Assembly: GCA_002794775.1 (NCBI GenBank)
Contig: NBAY01000017.1
Coordinates: 1 to 64,000 of the forward strand
Source of the DNA: Porodaedalea pini
Taxonomy: Eukaryota > Basidiomycota > Agaricomycetes > Hymenochaetales > Hymenochaetaceae
Direction: 5' to 3'
Length of the DNA stretch: 64,000 nucleotides
The notes beneath the pieces were generated by a model. That model was not told the DNA's origin and searched no databases. It saw only the letters and a program-made list of their open reading frames with translations. Position numbers and translations under genes: made by a program. Positions 22,831-33,147 of this stretch are shown here, piece by piece; positions within the stretch are counted from its first letter, which is position 1; each line of letters starts with the position of its first letter.

Positions 22831-22928
22831 ACTGAGGTTGAGGTTGAGGTTGAGGCTGAGAGGCTGAGTGGTTGAGCGGTTGAGTGGTTGAGCGGTTGAG
22901 CGGTTGAGGTTGAGGTTGAGATTGAGAT
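22831..22928 (+). repeat. GGTTGA-type hexamer minisatellite
   Basis: This tract of about 16 degenerate units is mostly GGTTGA with GGCTGA, GTGGTTGA and GCGGTTGA variants. It lies just downstream of the DUF6698-like gene (minus strand). It is not the fungal telomere repeat TTAGGG. Confidence 0.8.
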
Positions 22929-23001
22929 GTTAGCGTACTGATCTGTGGGCTTAGGATGAGTGTACTGCAGAAAGTAGTATTGGAGAGCAGACCAGAGAAG
23001 T

Positions 23002-24617
23002 TCAGGTGTCGTCGCCGAACACGTTTTTGTCGTACTGAGAGTCCTCTTGAGTTTGAGATCCGAGCCTGTCTTGCGCGCGTGCGGCTTCATGAGCCTTTCG
23101 TGCATCCAGGATGTTCACAAAGGACGTCTCGTCGTCCTCGTCGTCCTCGTCCTCTTCGTCCTCTTCTTCACGCGTTCCAAATACTTGTCTATGAGCCATG
23201 TAATTTAGTACTTCAAATGAGAATTAATAAATAAAACCGATCTTACTCATTCCACCAAGCGAGAGTCTCTTTCACCCACGGGGATTCGAGGTCCTCAAAC
23301 AGCTTGATGACGCCATAATAAAAAGCCTTCATGTTGAAGTCTTCGTCGATCTCGCCGAAGACTTCAAGTTTGCAGATAAAAAAACGCACCTGCGTCAAAG
23401 AAAAGAATAAATTAAATTAGAATGATAGTTGTGCTTGTAGACTTACCTGCACACAAGCGTATGCAATCATCTCGGGAGTGACCTCCTTCTGCCCGACGAT
23501 ATTCGCGTTACTCACTCTTGTCGCCCTTCCCTTCTTACCGGGCTCAGACTTTGCGGAAGACGGGCTTGTGAATATATGCCGCAAGATCTATGTATTTTAT
23601 ATCATTAGTCGAGAAGCGATAATGAATGAAATTGAATAACTTACTCTAACAATGAAATGGCCCTTTAGAAGGCCGCAATCCAGTTCTTCCGGGTCCCACT
23701 GCTCGATGTCGTAGAGAAACACGGGAGGGGATTTATGGTTTATTTTGTACTTCTTTGACTTCACGGCATCCGCGAATCTGTTATAACAAATGATTAACGA
23801 GCGAAGCGAAACAAGAGATTGATAAAAAAATAAGTGGCTATCAGTACACGCTGTAGAATGTACTGTCATTCATACAGCGTGTACCAGTTACGTACCCGTC
23901 TGATTCGCTGTACTTGTGCAGGACGGACATAGGTACGATCATCCGCAAAAGTTGCGGATGGCTCGTCCCACGCGTTGCCTTGTCCATGTCCTCGATCGGC
24001 GGCGATAGATGTCCCGATTTGAGGACGTATTTGTGCGCCGCCATCTTGATACTCGCCGTGTCATTGTACTGCCCCTGTTCTGCAAAAGAATTGACCTAGA
24101 ACAGTGTGAGAGAATCAGCGAAAGACAGAAAGTAGGAGACCGAGGCACGCACCTTTTGCCAGAACTCCTCACTCTCCTTGTCATCGAGCCCTGCAATGAA
24201 CTCTGTGTGTTCAGAATAAAGGGACATGATACCCTTATACGCCTTGAGGAGAGCGTCTTTGTCCTTCGCGCTGATATACCCAGGATTTTTGTTAGTGAAA
24301 GTACGCATATAGTCAATTATGTACTCACCAAGTCTCAAGAACCACCTCTGCCTTCATTTTCTCCTGCTCGTCATAGTGTTCGTCTGTCTCGTCCATCACT
24401 TTGTACTGCTCGATGATATCCCACACAAGCCCGACATTCATGACCTGTGGAACATAGACCCAAAGGTCTATGCCCCACCGAATGAACTGGGCAAACTGAA
24501 GGATTCGACCAATGGTCGAATCCTTCTGCCTTTTAAAGAATGTCAGTAAATAGGCAACTAGATTAAAATACACTCACTTGCGTGTCTTGGCCCTTCCCTT
24601 ACGGGTCCTAAGCTCCT
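23002..24617 (-). CDS. DUF6698-like protein, multi-exon
   Basis: This is a minus-strand gene with several short introns. Readable exon segments, in order, include KTRKQKDSTIGRILQFAQF (about 24590-24500), DALLKAYKGIMSLYSEHTEF (about 24260), HLSPPIEDMDKATRG and HPQLLRMIVPMSVLHKY (about 24010-23920), PPVFLYDIEQWDPEELDCGL (about 23730), LKGHFIVR, ATRVSNANIVGQKEVTPEMI (about 23500), NMKAFYYGVIKLFEDLESPW (about 23320) and KETLAWWNE (about 23250). It ends in an acidic tail and VFGDDT with the stop at 23002. This order matches basidiomycete proteins annotated as DUF6698, as I recall that family. The function is unknown. The first exon and the true start are not resolved; 24617 is the edge of the first exon I can read (acceptor TTTTAG). 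The gene lies within the putative Plavaka unit, head-to-head with the transposase. Confidence 0.7.
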
Positions 24618-25006
24618 CTAAAAGGATGAGCCTTCAACGTTTGGCCGGGTGCTCGCCGTCCCCATTTTGTGTAGGGGATGACACTTGCAGGGTTGAGTCC
24701 GAATTGCGGACCAGTGGCTGGCTCGAGGCCGGTGGAGCTGGACTGGAGCGGCAGTTGTTGCGGGCAGCTGTGCGTACGAACAGCATTTTGATGGACAAAG
24801 GGCGACTTGACAGTAGGAGGCAAAGACATTGGGGGGGGAAGTTGGTCCAGTTCTCAATAAGTACTGTACGGTCACGTGGGTGCAATTAATGGCGCGCAGC
24901 ACGTCTGTTATGCGCCTGTGCGCTGCGCGCTCTCAGAAGTTCTTACACTCCAACTTCAACTTCACGTCCACAACCTCCTGAAAACGAAACTGGAAAAGCT
25001 TTCTAG
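24618..25006. promoter_or_regulatory. Divergent intergenic region
   Basis: This stretch of about 390 bases separates the head-to-head DUF6698-like and transposase genes. It probably holds both promoters and possibly an unresolved first exon of the minus-strand gene. No clear TATA box was recognised. Confidence 0.4.
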
Positions 25007-28000
25007 ATGCCAGGAGTCTCGCTCAAAGTGTCTGATTTTGTCTGCGAAGCTTGCGGTGAATTTTTCCCTCTCAAGAAAGGACTCTCGCTTCATCGTTACC
25101 ACTGCAAGAAGCACAGTACGGGCAGTACGAGCAGGCTGAGGCGACTTGAGATGGCCAATGCTGCAAAAAAGAAGCAGCAGTTGAAAAGTGAGTGTTATTT
25201 CATTCATTCCCTTCGTATATGCACATTAATACATAAATTTAATAGCTAAAGCGACACAGCCAGCATTTCCACTCGAGACCCAAGATGACTTGGCGGACAT
25301 ATACGAACCTTCGTCAATAGCACTTTTCGACACTCCTGTGGAGCTTCCAACTGGCACGAAGCGCAAAAAGAGATTACCAAAGCGCTTCGTAGATCTCCTA
25401 CCTTCCACTTCAAGTTCTACAGTCCTCCCAACTGTCTCATTACCTCACCTTTTAGACCTCGTACCGCCTCGGCTTGGTCCTCGCATTCCATCTACCCCTT
25501 CTCCCACTCTATCTCCTGAAAAGGAAGCTTTTCACAGATCTTTCACGACCATACCAAACGAATACGGCCTGTTTTGTGTTTATCCTGATGAACCAAATGA
25601 AAGTCCCGACGAATACCTCGACCTCGAAGACCTTTGTGACTCACAGAATCTTTCTGTTCCTGAAAAGAAACCACAGCTGCCATCGCTTCCTACTCTCGTA
25701 ACAAACATATATGCTCCATTCAAGAACGCGTCGAGCTATTTAATCACAGAATGGGCAAATCGTGAAGTAAAAGAGAAGACAAATGACAAGGTCGACGAAC
25801 TTGTTCACAATATCATCCTACACCCAGACTTCAACGGAGATGACTTGAGGAACTACAACTCAAGACACGAAAACGCTCTACTCAATGGCTTTAATGACGA
25901 ACCCGAGGATCCAGACTCATTTACTGCTGCAGATGGCTGGCATGAAGGGTCAGTCAGAATTAAACTACCTGCTGAAGATAGCAAGATACGCTCTAGATAT
26001 GAAGACAGGGCTCTGAATTTTGAAGTGGAAGGAATTTTCTATTGCCCTTTGCTAGAAATGATTGCAAAAGCCCTCGATGATACCGATGCACCACCATTCC
26101 ACTATACACCGTATCGAGAGTACTGGAATACAGCTCATCGTTCTTCACCAGAGCGGGTCTATGGAGAGTTATATTCATCTGACTCTTGGCTTGAAGCTCA
26201 TGAAGAAATCCGAGCTCTACCAAAGCAAGACGGAATTGAGAACTACATGCTCCCTATCATGCTTTACTCAGACTCGACACACTTAGCAAACTTTGGTACT
26301 GCTTCTCTTTGGCTGCTTTACATGTATCTAGGCGGCCAATCAAAGTATATGCGTGGAAAAATCACGGAACCAACTTGTCACCATTTAGCATATATCCCAT
26401 CGGTGAGTTCATACTCTATCAATTCACCTACTGAACTTCTTCTGACTTCACTCTCATTCTGTTAACGTCCTAATTCCCATAATGGCTTCGTATTGGTGTG
26501 TTCTCTCGCCTTAAATGTTTCTGCCTGGATGATATAGCTGCCGGCCTCAATACAGGACGCATATAGGGAGGTATACGGATGCGCTGCTTCATCCGAGCTC
26601 CTTACGCACCTCAAGCCCGAGCTGTTTCAAATGGTCTTAACCTTGGTCATTCTTAATCCGGAATTTCTTGAGGTCTACTCAAATGGGTCCTCGTTTCTTT
26701 GCGCTGATAAAGTACTGCGGCGGTTCTTCCCAAGAATCGTACTGTATTCAGCTGATTATCCAGAGAAGTAAGTCAAATGCTATTTTCTTATATTGATAAG
26801 CTTCACTTAATATTCAAACCAGGATGCTTATCGCCACTCTTCGGGTCTTGGGTACATTCCCAAGCCCTACGAGTTTCATACAGGGAAAGTATATTCATCT
26901 ACTCGGTACTACAGTCGACAGACAGCGGCGAAGTCATAAACGAGTAGATGACACCAAGAGGCGTGAAAGAATCACTCGGGCACGCAAGCTAATCTTTGAG
27001 TCTGGAAAACCAGTCGAATCAAGTAAAATAAAAGACATCGTGAAAGACGGTTTGATGATTCCCATACATGTGAGTTTCTTTTTCGCCATTTTGTTTTACT
27101 ATTAGGGCTCTAACTAATCTTTTTTTAATAGAATGCATTTTCTGTCCTTGCGCCGCATGGATTCAACTTTCATGACTTGTTCATTCCAGACCTTTTGCAC
27201 GAGTTTGAGTTAGGGGTCTGGAAAACAATCTTTATTCATCTTATGTGAGTTCTAGTAGCGCAAGGAGGTGATAGTATTCCCATCCTCAACCTCAGGTGAG
27301 AATGCGAATCATTATTCCACGTTTCAGATCGTCTATCCAGTAACTAATTAGTAGCATACAGGTACCGCCAAACCCCAACATTTGGAATAAATGCAATAAG
27401 GCACTTTACGGACAACACAGCTGCTATGAGAAAGCTTGCGGCTCGTGATTTTGAGGACATGCTTCAGGCAAGAAAATTCATAATACATGTATATCAACTC
27501 TTACAAGCACTTTAGTGCGCTATCCCAGTTTTCGAGGGCCTTCTACCGAACAGGGATAACAAGATTTTATTGGATCTTCTTTTCATTCTAGCTACTTGGC
27601 ATGCGCTCGCAAAACTTAGAGTCCATACAGAAACAACAGTACGACTCCTTGAAGATACGACAACTTATTTGGGACGGTATGTTCGATTATTCAAGAACGT
27701 CGTCTGTGCTGCATACGACACTCGAGAGCTGGCAAAGGAAATAGCAGCTCAAGGACGTCGCCGAGCCACACTGATCCAAAAAGCACAAAGAAAACCGGAC
27801 GAGAAAGCGGCACAAGGCTCTGCGAAACAGAAGATACTCAACATCAATACTCCCAAGTTTCACACTCTCAGTGGCTATGTGGAAGCAATTCGACAATTTG
27901 GTACAACGGACTCGTTTAGCACACAGAATGTAAGCTAACTATTATTTCTGTTTGCTTTCTGACATTTATATACTTATTCTGATTGATTTAAGGGCGAGGC

Positions 28001-29280
28001 GCAGCACAAACGGGTGAAATGCATGTTTGGGAGAACAAACAAGAGGAATGCAGCCAAGGATGTCTCTAGGCTTGAGGGTCGCATACGTAGGCTACGAGAC
28101 ATACGGACTCGAATAATTCATGCAGAAGCATCCAAGAGCTCTGACAATGTCAAAAATCCTTCGCTTTCTTTCTCTGCTTCCGAACCACTCCCCAAAACCG
28201 CTCCTCATGAACACTATCATATGGCGGCGTCAAAAAAATACTGGATTAATTTATCTTTATGGCTCGATGAAAACGAGCAAGATCCAGCGCTTACTGTAAG
28301 TATTTGTTGAATGCTCCTTCATGATTTTGTATACTAATCTAATTCCGTAGAACTTCATGTCGGATCTTTGCACTCATTTATTAGGGCGGGTACTCTCTAG
28401 AAACGAGGACGAAGCTTTTACTCTGGATGAAATATGCGGCCTCCGAATCAAGCAAGACCGACTCTTTCAACACAAGGTATTAAGAATAAACTATACTACT
28501 TATGACCTTCGGCGATCACAGGACTCACTCAATCCACGAACGCATGCTGACATCATGCTACTCTCTGGCGATACGGAGCATCCCTATGCATATGCAAGGA
28601 TTATCGGACTTTTTCACGCTGACGTTTCTTACACGGGACCTGGATCGACTAGCCAGCATTTCACGAGGATCAACTTTGCTTGGGTATGCTGGTTTCGAGT
28701 CAAGACGAATTGCTGCTATGGATTCTCCACAAGACGCCTTCCTCAAGTACAATTCTTGAATCATGCGGACCCTGAAGCCTTTGGGTTTATTGACCCGGAG
28801 CTCATTCTTCGAGGAGTGCATTTAATACCTCACTTTGCTCAAGGTGGGACCCGAAACCTTCTTCCATGCTCTCTCGTTCGCCAGGAGTCAGAAGGTGATG
28901 AAGATTATCTTTATTATTATGTTAACATGTATGTTTCCTTCTTCTTTCTTCTCTTTCGCTCTATTCTAATATTACAGTATAACAGATTTGTTGATCGTGA
29001 CACTTTCATGCGACATTGCAGAGGAGGAATTGGACATAAAGCTACTTGGCACTTAAACGGGAGTCTTCTGAGGGACGTTCTAACACAGCCGGAGCACGAA
29101 GAAGCGGTCGAGGAAGGAAGCGGCAAAGAATATGAAGAGAATTCAGACAGTGAGAAGGACAAAGACAGCGAAGAAGAAGTAGATGAGGAGGAGGATGAAG
29201 GTGCCGAGTTTACATACCTTGGAGCCGAAGATGGGGAAGACGATGGAGGAGATGAATCCGAGGGATATGCAGATCTGTAG
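25007..29280 (+). CDS. Plavaka-type transposase, multi-exon
   Basis: The start is the ATG at 25007. The first exon encodes a C2H2-like finger (CEACGEFFPLKKGLSLHRYH). Exon 2 (from 25247) joins in frame and carries LYSDSTHLANFGTASLWLLY. Later exons carry LCADKVLRRFFPRIVLYSAD, FNFHDLFIPDLLHEFELGVW, TFGINAIRHFTDNTAAMRKL, ILATWHALAKLRVHTETTVR and an acidic C-terminus ending at TAG 29280. These are hallmarks of Plavaka transposases, a CACTA-related DDE family expanded in mushrooms. Introns are about 50-130 bases with GT..AG ends, and no disabling stop or frameshift was found. One oddity: family members usually carry a CPCPRC-type cysteine motif after the SADYPEK stretch, but here it reads FPSPTS (about 26860). 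The enzyme is predicted to cut and paste its own unit. Confidence 0.85.
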
Positions 29281-30402
29281 AGTATCACATGTGTATTCTT
29301 ATATGGATAATTTATGATCATGCGTCTCCAGTAAGCTCGAGCCACTCTTGTTCGGTACTTACATGTGCAAAACAAGACATACAACTCACTTATAAATATA
29401 TTAATTCTCCTATTATTACATATATTAGTCATTGAATCCATCTGAAGCTCTTCTAGAAGCATTATCAATTTTATGGTATAATTGGAAGGAACCGACTAGT
29501 CCTTCGGTTTCTTTATCAGAGTTAAACGGTCTGTAATTTGCTTTATATACAAGCAGTCTGCCCTCTTTTTTTTATACAAGAGTTGCATTACATTTTCATA
29601 ACTCTTGTATGTAAACAGATGTCTTATACACTCAATGTATATAATTATAAAGCCTACAACACGTCTGTATGCATTTCGAAGTCTTATAATTACCTTATAT
29701 AACGACCTTATATAATATACAAGGCTATGTAGGGCATGTGACTTTTTCCTGAGGCTACAAAACAAATCATATAACTCGTATATAATCATATTAATACTCT
29801 CCTCTTAACTTATAACACTTTTGCAAGTCATGTACAGTTGAACCTGTGTATAAGCATACCTAAAATGTCCTTTGCAACTTTTTAACAGCTAAAAATAATG
29901 TAAATGTCATCACCCGCATGCGTGGGTCTTGACATTGGATCGTGTGAGACAGCATTCCATAAATGGAAATAACTTTATTTGTTTATTATGCAATAACACA
30001 GACAAGCATTCCTGTGTATATGCATTGGCCGACATGTCCAACGAGGCCAATGCTTGTATACAGGTTTGACTGTATTATAATTTTAAGAGCATCAGCATGC
30101 TTACAGATTCATTACAAGCATTCGGCAGGTCTTGTTGCCATCTTGTCTGACCATAATAAGTACTTTTCAGACCTTATTAGTATGTTATTGGGCTTCAATT
30201 TGATATATATGAAGATCAATACACTTTTATAACTCTTGTAAGCATCTATCTAACTTGTATACACCTTATATGAGTTTAAACAACTTGTATTCAATCTGTA
30301 TTGCAATCAATGACCGATAAGTCGATTATAAACCTATCAAAAGACTTACAATGCCTTATATGGTATATAAGACTATACAGGCTGCGCAACTTTTTCCTGA
30401 TG
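29281..30402. other. Right subterminal region of the Plavaka unit
   Basis: This is AT-rich non-coding DNA with many short motifs related to CTTGTATA or TATACAAG (for example near 29549, 29571, 29612, 29720, 30055, 30255 and 30282). It also has two related copies of the terminal segment, at about 29690-29773 and 30340-30402, both ending in CTTTTTCCTGA. Subterminal repeat arrays of this kind are known transposase-binding regions in CACTA-like elements. A small MITE-like element lies inside. Confidence 0.45.
29835..30072. mobile_element. MITE-like element with mariner/pogo-style ends
   Basis: This 238-base element has imperfect terminal inverted repeats of about 23 bases (left CAGTTGAACCTGTGTATAAG, right end inverse CAGTCAAACCTGTATACAAG). 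It is flanked by TA on both sides (29833-29834 and 30073-30074), as for Tc1/mariner-type elements. It has no coding capacity. Confidence 0.6.
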
Positions 30403-30561
30403 CAGCCATACTGCAACCACACTGAGTCCAAGCCTGAAACTTGGTGGCAGTGTAGCCTCTGGACCTTCAGAGCATAGCACATTATACTCTATTCATATCC
30501 TTTTCATATTCCCTTCACTTTTCAACCTATCCAAAGCTCATATGCACTCATACCCAGCCAA
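30403..30561 (+). repeat. LTR of element G, second part (inferred)
   Basis: This sequence between the right end of the Plavaka unit and the solo LTR is read as the continuation of the LTR that starts at 22125. The basis is position and similar composition. No second copy of this LTR is in the window to prove it. Confidence 0.4.
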
Positions 30562-31447
30562 TGTAGATCCTGTGTATGGGTTGTTTAGGATTGGTGGTTC
30601 ATTTGGGGATGTGTTTCTGTTGAGTTATGAAGTAAAGATAATCTTGGTATGAGCACAGGAAAAACTCAGTACACATCAGTATGCATCGGTACATGTTGGT
30701 ACATGTTAGTACATGTCAATACTGTAAGGTGCTCCAGACCCGATGTGAGTGTCGGTACAGAGCCAGAATGAGTGAGATATCAACTCTGGTACAAGATGAT
30801 AGCAATAGCAGAGATGAGAATGAGAACAAGATAAGAGATGAGACTGAAGACAAGGTTACCACAAAACTAACTGTTGTGGAGAATAACTGCATGCACAGAA
30901 GCTGCCCTATCTGAGGGGAACTCTGTGGTAGTATTTCCTCCCTTGCTACCTACAACAGGGGAGTCCCTAAATACAAGGTGCAAGAGATCTATCTATAAGA
31001 AAATTCTTCCAAAATGAGTATAATGTGTGTACTGGGTGAAACATAGAGCATCAGAGAGAAAACACTCAGAACATAAGGAGAAACATAGAAAGTTAAAAGA
31101 AAACATAACTATGTGACAACTTCCCCATTTGCCTTGGTCCCTCATCTGGTCATATCACAGCTCCACTGGAACTGAGATCCTCCAATCAGTGAGTCATCAC
31201 CCATCATCAGGCAGATCTCCAGTATGTGTCCTAACAGACTCCAATGACATAAGCTTTCTGGTACATCCCAAATTGTCAGAGGGATCTTCCTAGTGATCTG
31301 CTGATGTGATGCCAGACAATTCATCTTGTGTCTGGTATGTGTCAGGCAAATCATTCTGAGTCCGGTACATGCCAGTACTTATTGGAATGTGCAATGGATA
31401 GCCTCTAGAGGGATCTGCAGTGGTTGGCTGCTCATCAGAACTCTACA
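30562..31447 (-). repeat. Solo LTR, C family
   Basis: This 886-base repeat has TGTAG..CTACA ends and is related to 13796-20950 and 8061-8974. It is flanked by CCAA at 30558-30561 and 31448-31451, a probable 4-bp target duplication. The TATA orientation is decayed, so the strand call is tentative. A cluster of GTACATG-type short repeats lies near 30670-30720. Confidence 0.7.
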
Positions 31448-31843
31448 CCAAGCAATCCTTTGGCATGCATATGCTGAAGATTTACAAATTCCAAGAGTAA
31501 TTCTCAATGGATTCCTTTCAGACTGGTACTGTACAGTTCATATTATCTAGTCATTTCTATTTGAACCCTTTCTGACACCTTTGTTGCCTCAGTCTCTCTG
31601 ACAGCAACAAAGGTGAGTAGACACTTTTCCTGTATGTATTTTCAGTCTCTCTGACAGCAATAAAGATTGTTTTGTCTCATCAGTCTTGTGGGCTCAAGTG
31701 TTGGCACTACCTAGGTGCCTTCCAGCATTCCACCTCATTGGCCTCTTCATGTGTCCTCTTCAAAACTATGAGCTCAGACTCCAAAAACTGAACCTTCTCT
31801 AACACCTGGGCTAAACATAGTGGCTCTGCATGCATGCAGAGTA
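31448..31843. other. LTR tail of element G and short flank
   Basis: 31448-31696 is read as the end of the element G LTR. It contains AATAAA near 31659, a short tandem duplication (TTCAGTCTCTCTGACAGCAA, about 31588 and 31642) and GTGGGCTCA near 31696, which would pair with the LTR start TGTAAGCCCAC. 31697-31843 holds no gene. Confidence 0.4.
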
Positions 31844-32292
31844 TGTCATGGATGCCTTTTAATTATTTTATTCTCTTATCATTTTCCCTTATCTTATCTT
31901 ATCATATCTTATCCACTCATTACTAATCACACCTATTTCAACTTACTCCTATCCGTTACGCCCCTTTCTCACACTGTCATTATTCGCTGACTGATACTAT
32001 GATGCTATTGTTCTACAAAGTTCCACGACATTCTTTCATCTATCTTTATTTAGTAGCTAATTCTCTGGTCCGTGCGCAGCCGCAGCAGGGTATATAAGTA
32101 GGTAGTCCTCCTGTACTTATCCCTTAGTTTCGACCTGGTCAATTCTACCTGGCTACATCCAGAAGCTGCCCCCTTACCTCTGTGCTGTGTCAGTTCCCCT
32201 GGCTCACCGTTCTCTCTCTCTTCTCCCTCCTCCTCTGACTGAGTTCCGCGCGACCCGGCTACCCCTTGCGTACCCGTAGTCCGTCGCTGACA
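31844..32292 (+). repeat. 5' LTR of copy D
   Basis: The LTR starts TGTCATGG and ends CGCTGACA. The TATA box TATATAAGTA is at 32091-32100. The self-primer AGTTTCGACCT at 32126-32136 lies 35 bases after the TATA start and probably marks the RNA 5' end. Confidence 0.95.
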
Positions 32293-32294
32293 CA

Positions 32295-32305
32295 AGGTCG
32301 AAACT
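32295..32305 (+). other. Self-primer binding site of copy D
   Basis: AGGTCGAAACT starts two bases after the LTR and is the exact reverse complement of 32126-32136. Copy E has the same site at 61433-61443, and its LTR counterpart (61266-61276) differs by one C-to-T change that leaves a wobble pair in the RNA duplex. Confidence 0.8.
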
Positions 32306-33147
32306 TACCCCTACCGCCTTGCGCATTCTCAGTCACCGACGCCAAGCTGGCTCTGAACATTCGCATCTCCTACCGACAACAATCTCTCTACCACGCTACC
32401 ATCTACACCTTTACCTGTACCCCGCAAATCACTCTCACCATTGAACTCTTCCTACTATCTATCATCATCACTCTCAACCCCCATCTTGTCCAACAATCTC
32501 AAAACCGTCCACTACCTGTCCGTAACCCCGAACTCTAGACCAACATTCTTATCCGACGCATCCGACAACTTGGACTGCGACCCCGACTACGATCGCTTCG
32601 ACCCACACCTGTTCTCAGATCGATCTCACGTGCATCGATCAGGCCGATACGTTGTTAATTCTTTACCTTCATTATTAAACTCACTCGTTTCATAACCCGC
32701 TGTCCTCTTTCTATTCGATCAACCAGCGCTCGTTTGAGAGGGGGTAACGTTGAGTCCGACCCACTCGAGAGTAGCTACCAGGCCTTGGGGGTGATCTTCG
32801 GAAAGGTCCCTTGGCGCCCGTTGGAGTCTTCACAGAGGAAGATCCGGGTTTGATCAGCAAGTGAAAGTCGACCACCACATCTGGAATTTTGTTACAGCGC
32901 TCAATCAGATCCGCAGGCATCCGCACCACCTGTCGGCTGGCAGTGTTGTTTCTGATTTGAGCTGGCTCCACACCCGTACACTCGACCGTCTGGATCAGCG
33001 GCACAGCGGTGGAATACACCACCAGAAGACACTGCCGACGCTGTCCTCGCACAGCTACCACCACTGACCGACGACGACCTAGTACGCCTAGACGACAAGC
33101 TAGGAGCCCACCAACCACCCCACCCATCACCAACACCATCGCCTATC
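32306..33147 (+). other. Leader of copy D
   Basis: This untranslated leader of about 840 bases lies between the primer site and the gag ATG. It is highly similar to 61444-62285 in copy E. It holds no convincing gene; open frames in it are short and shared only by element relatedness. Confidence 0.6.

Larger units (their letters stand above)
22252..30402 (+). mobile_element. Putative two-gene Plavaka DNA transposon with DUF6698 cargo
   Basis: The left end CATCAGGAAAAAG (22252-22264) and the right end, its exact inverse (30390-30402), bound an 8.15 kb segment. The segment contains a Plavaka-type transposase gene (plus strand) and a DUF6698-like gene (minus strand), divergently arranged. The outside flanks show an LTR that starts at 22125 and appears to resume at 30403, as expected for an insertion. 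The 2-bp flanks CA/CA (or AT/AT if the repeat starts at CAGG) could be a target duplication but are too short to prove it. A second copy of the right-end sequence lies near 29690-29773. The boundaries are inferred from a single copy. Confidence 0.55.

Noticed and set aside
22831..22928. Internal telomere-like repeat
   Set aside because: The unit is GGTTGA, not TTAGGG, and is degenerate; treated as a minisatellite.
30670..30720. GTACATG repeats as a CRISPR-like or regulatory array
   Set aside because: Spacing is irregular and the motif recurs throughout C-family LTRs; it is part of the LTR.
32306..32700. Plus-strand frames in the leader of copies D and E as a separate gene
   Set aside because: They are short, vary between the two copies and lie in the element leader; conservation follows from shared descent.
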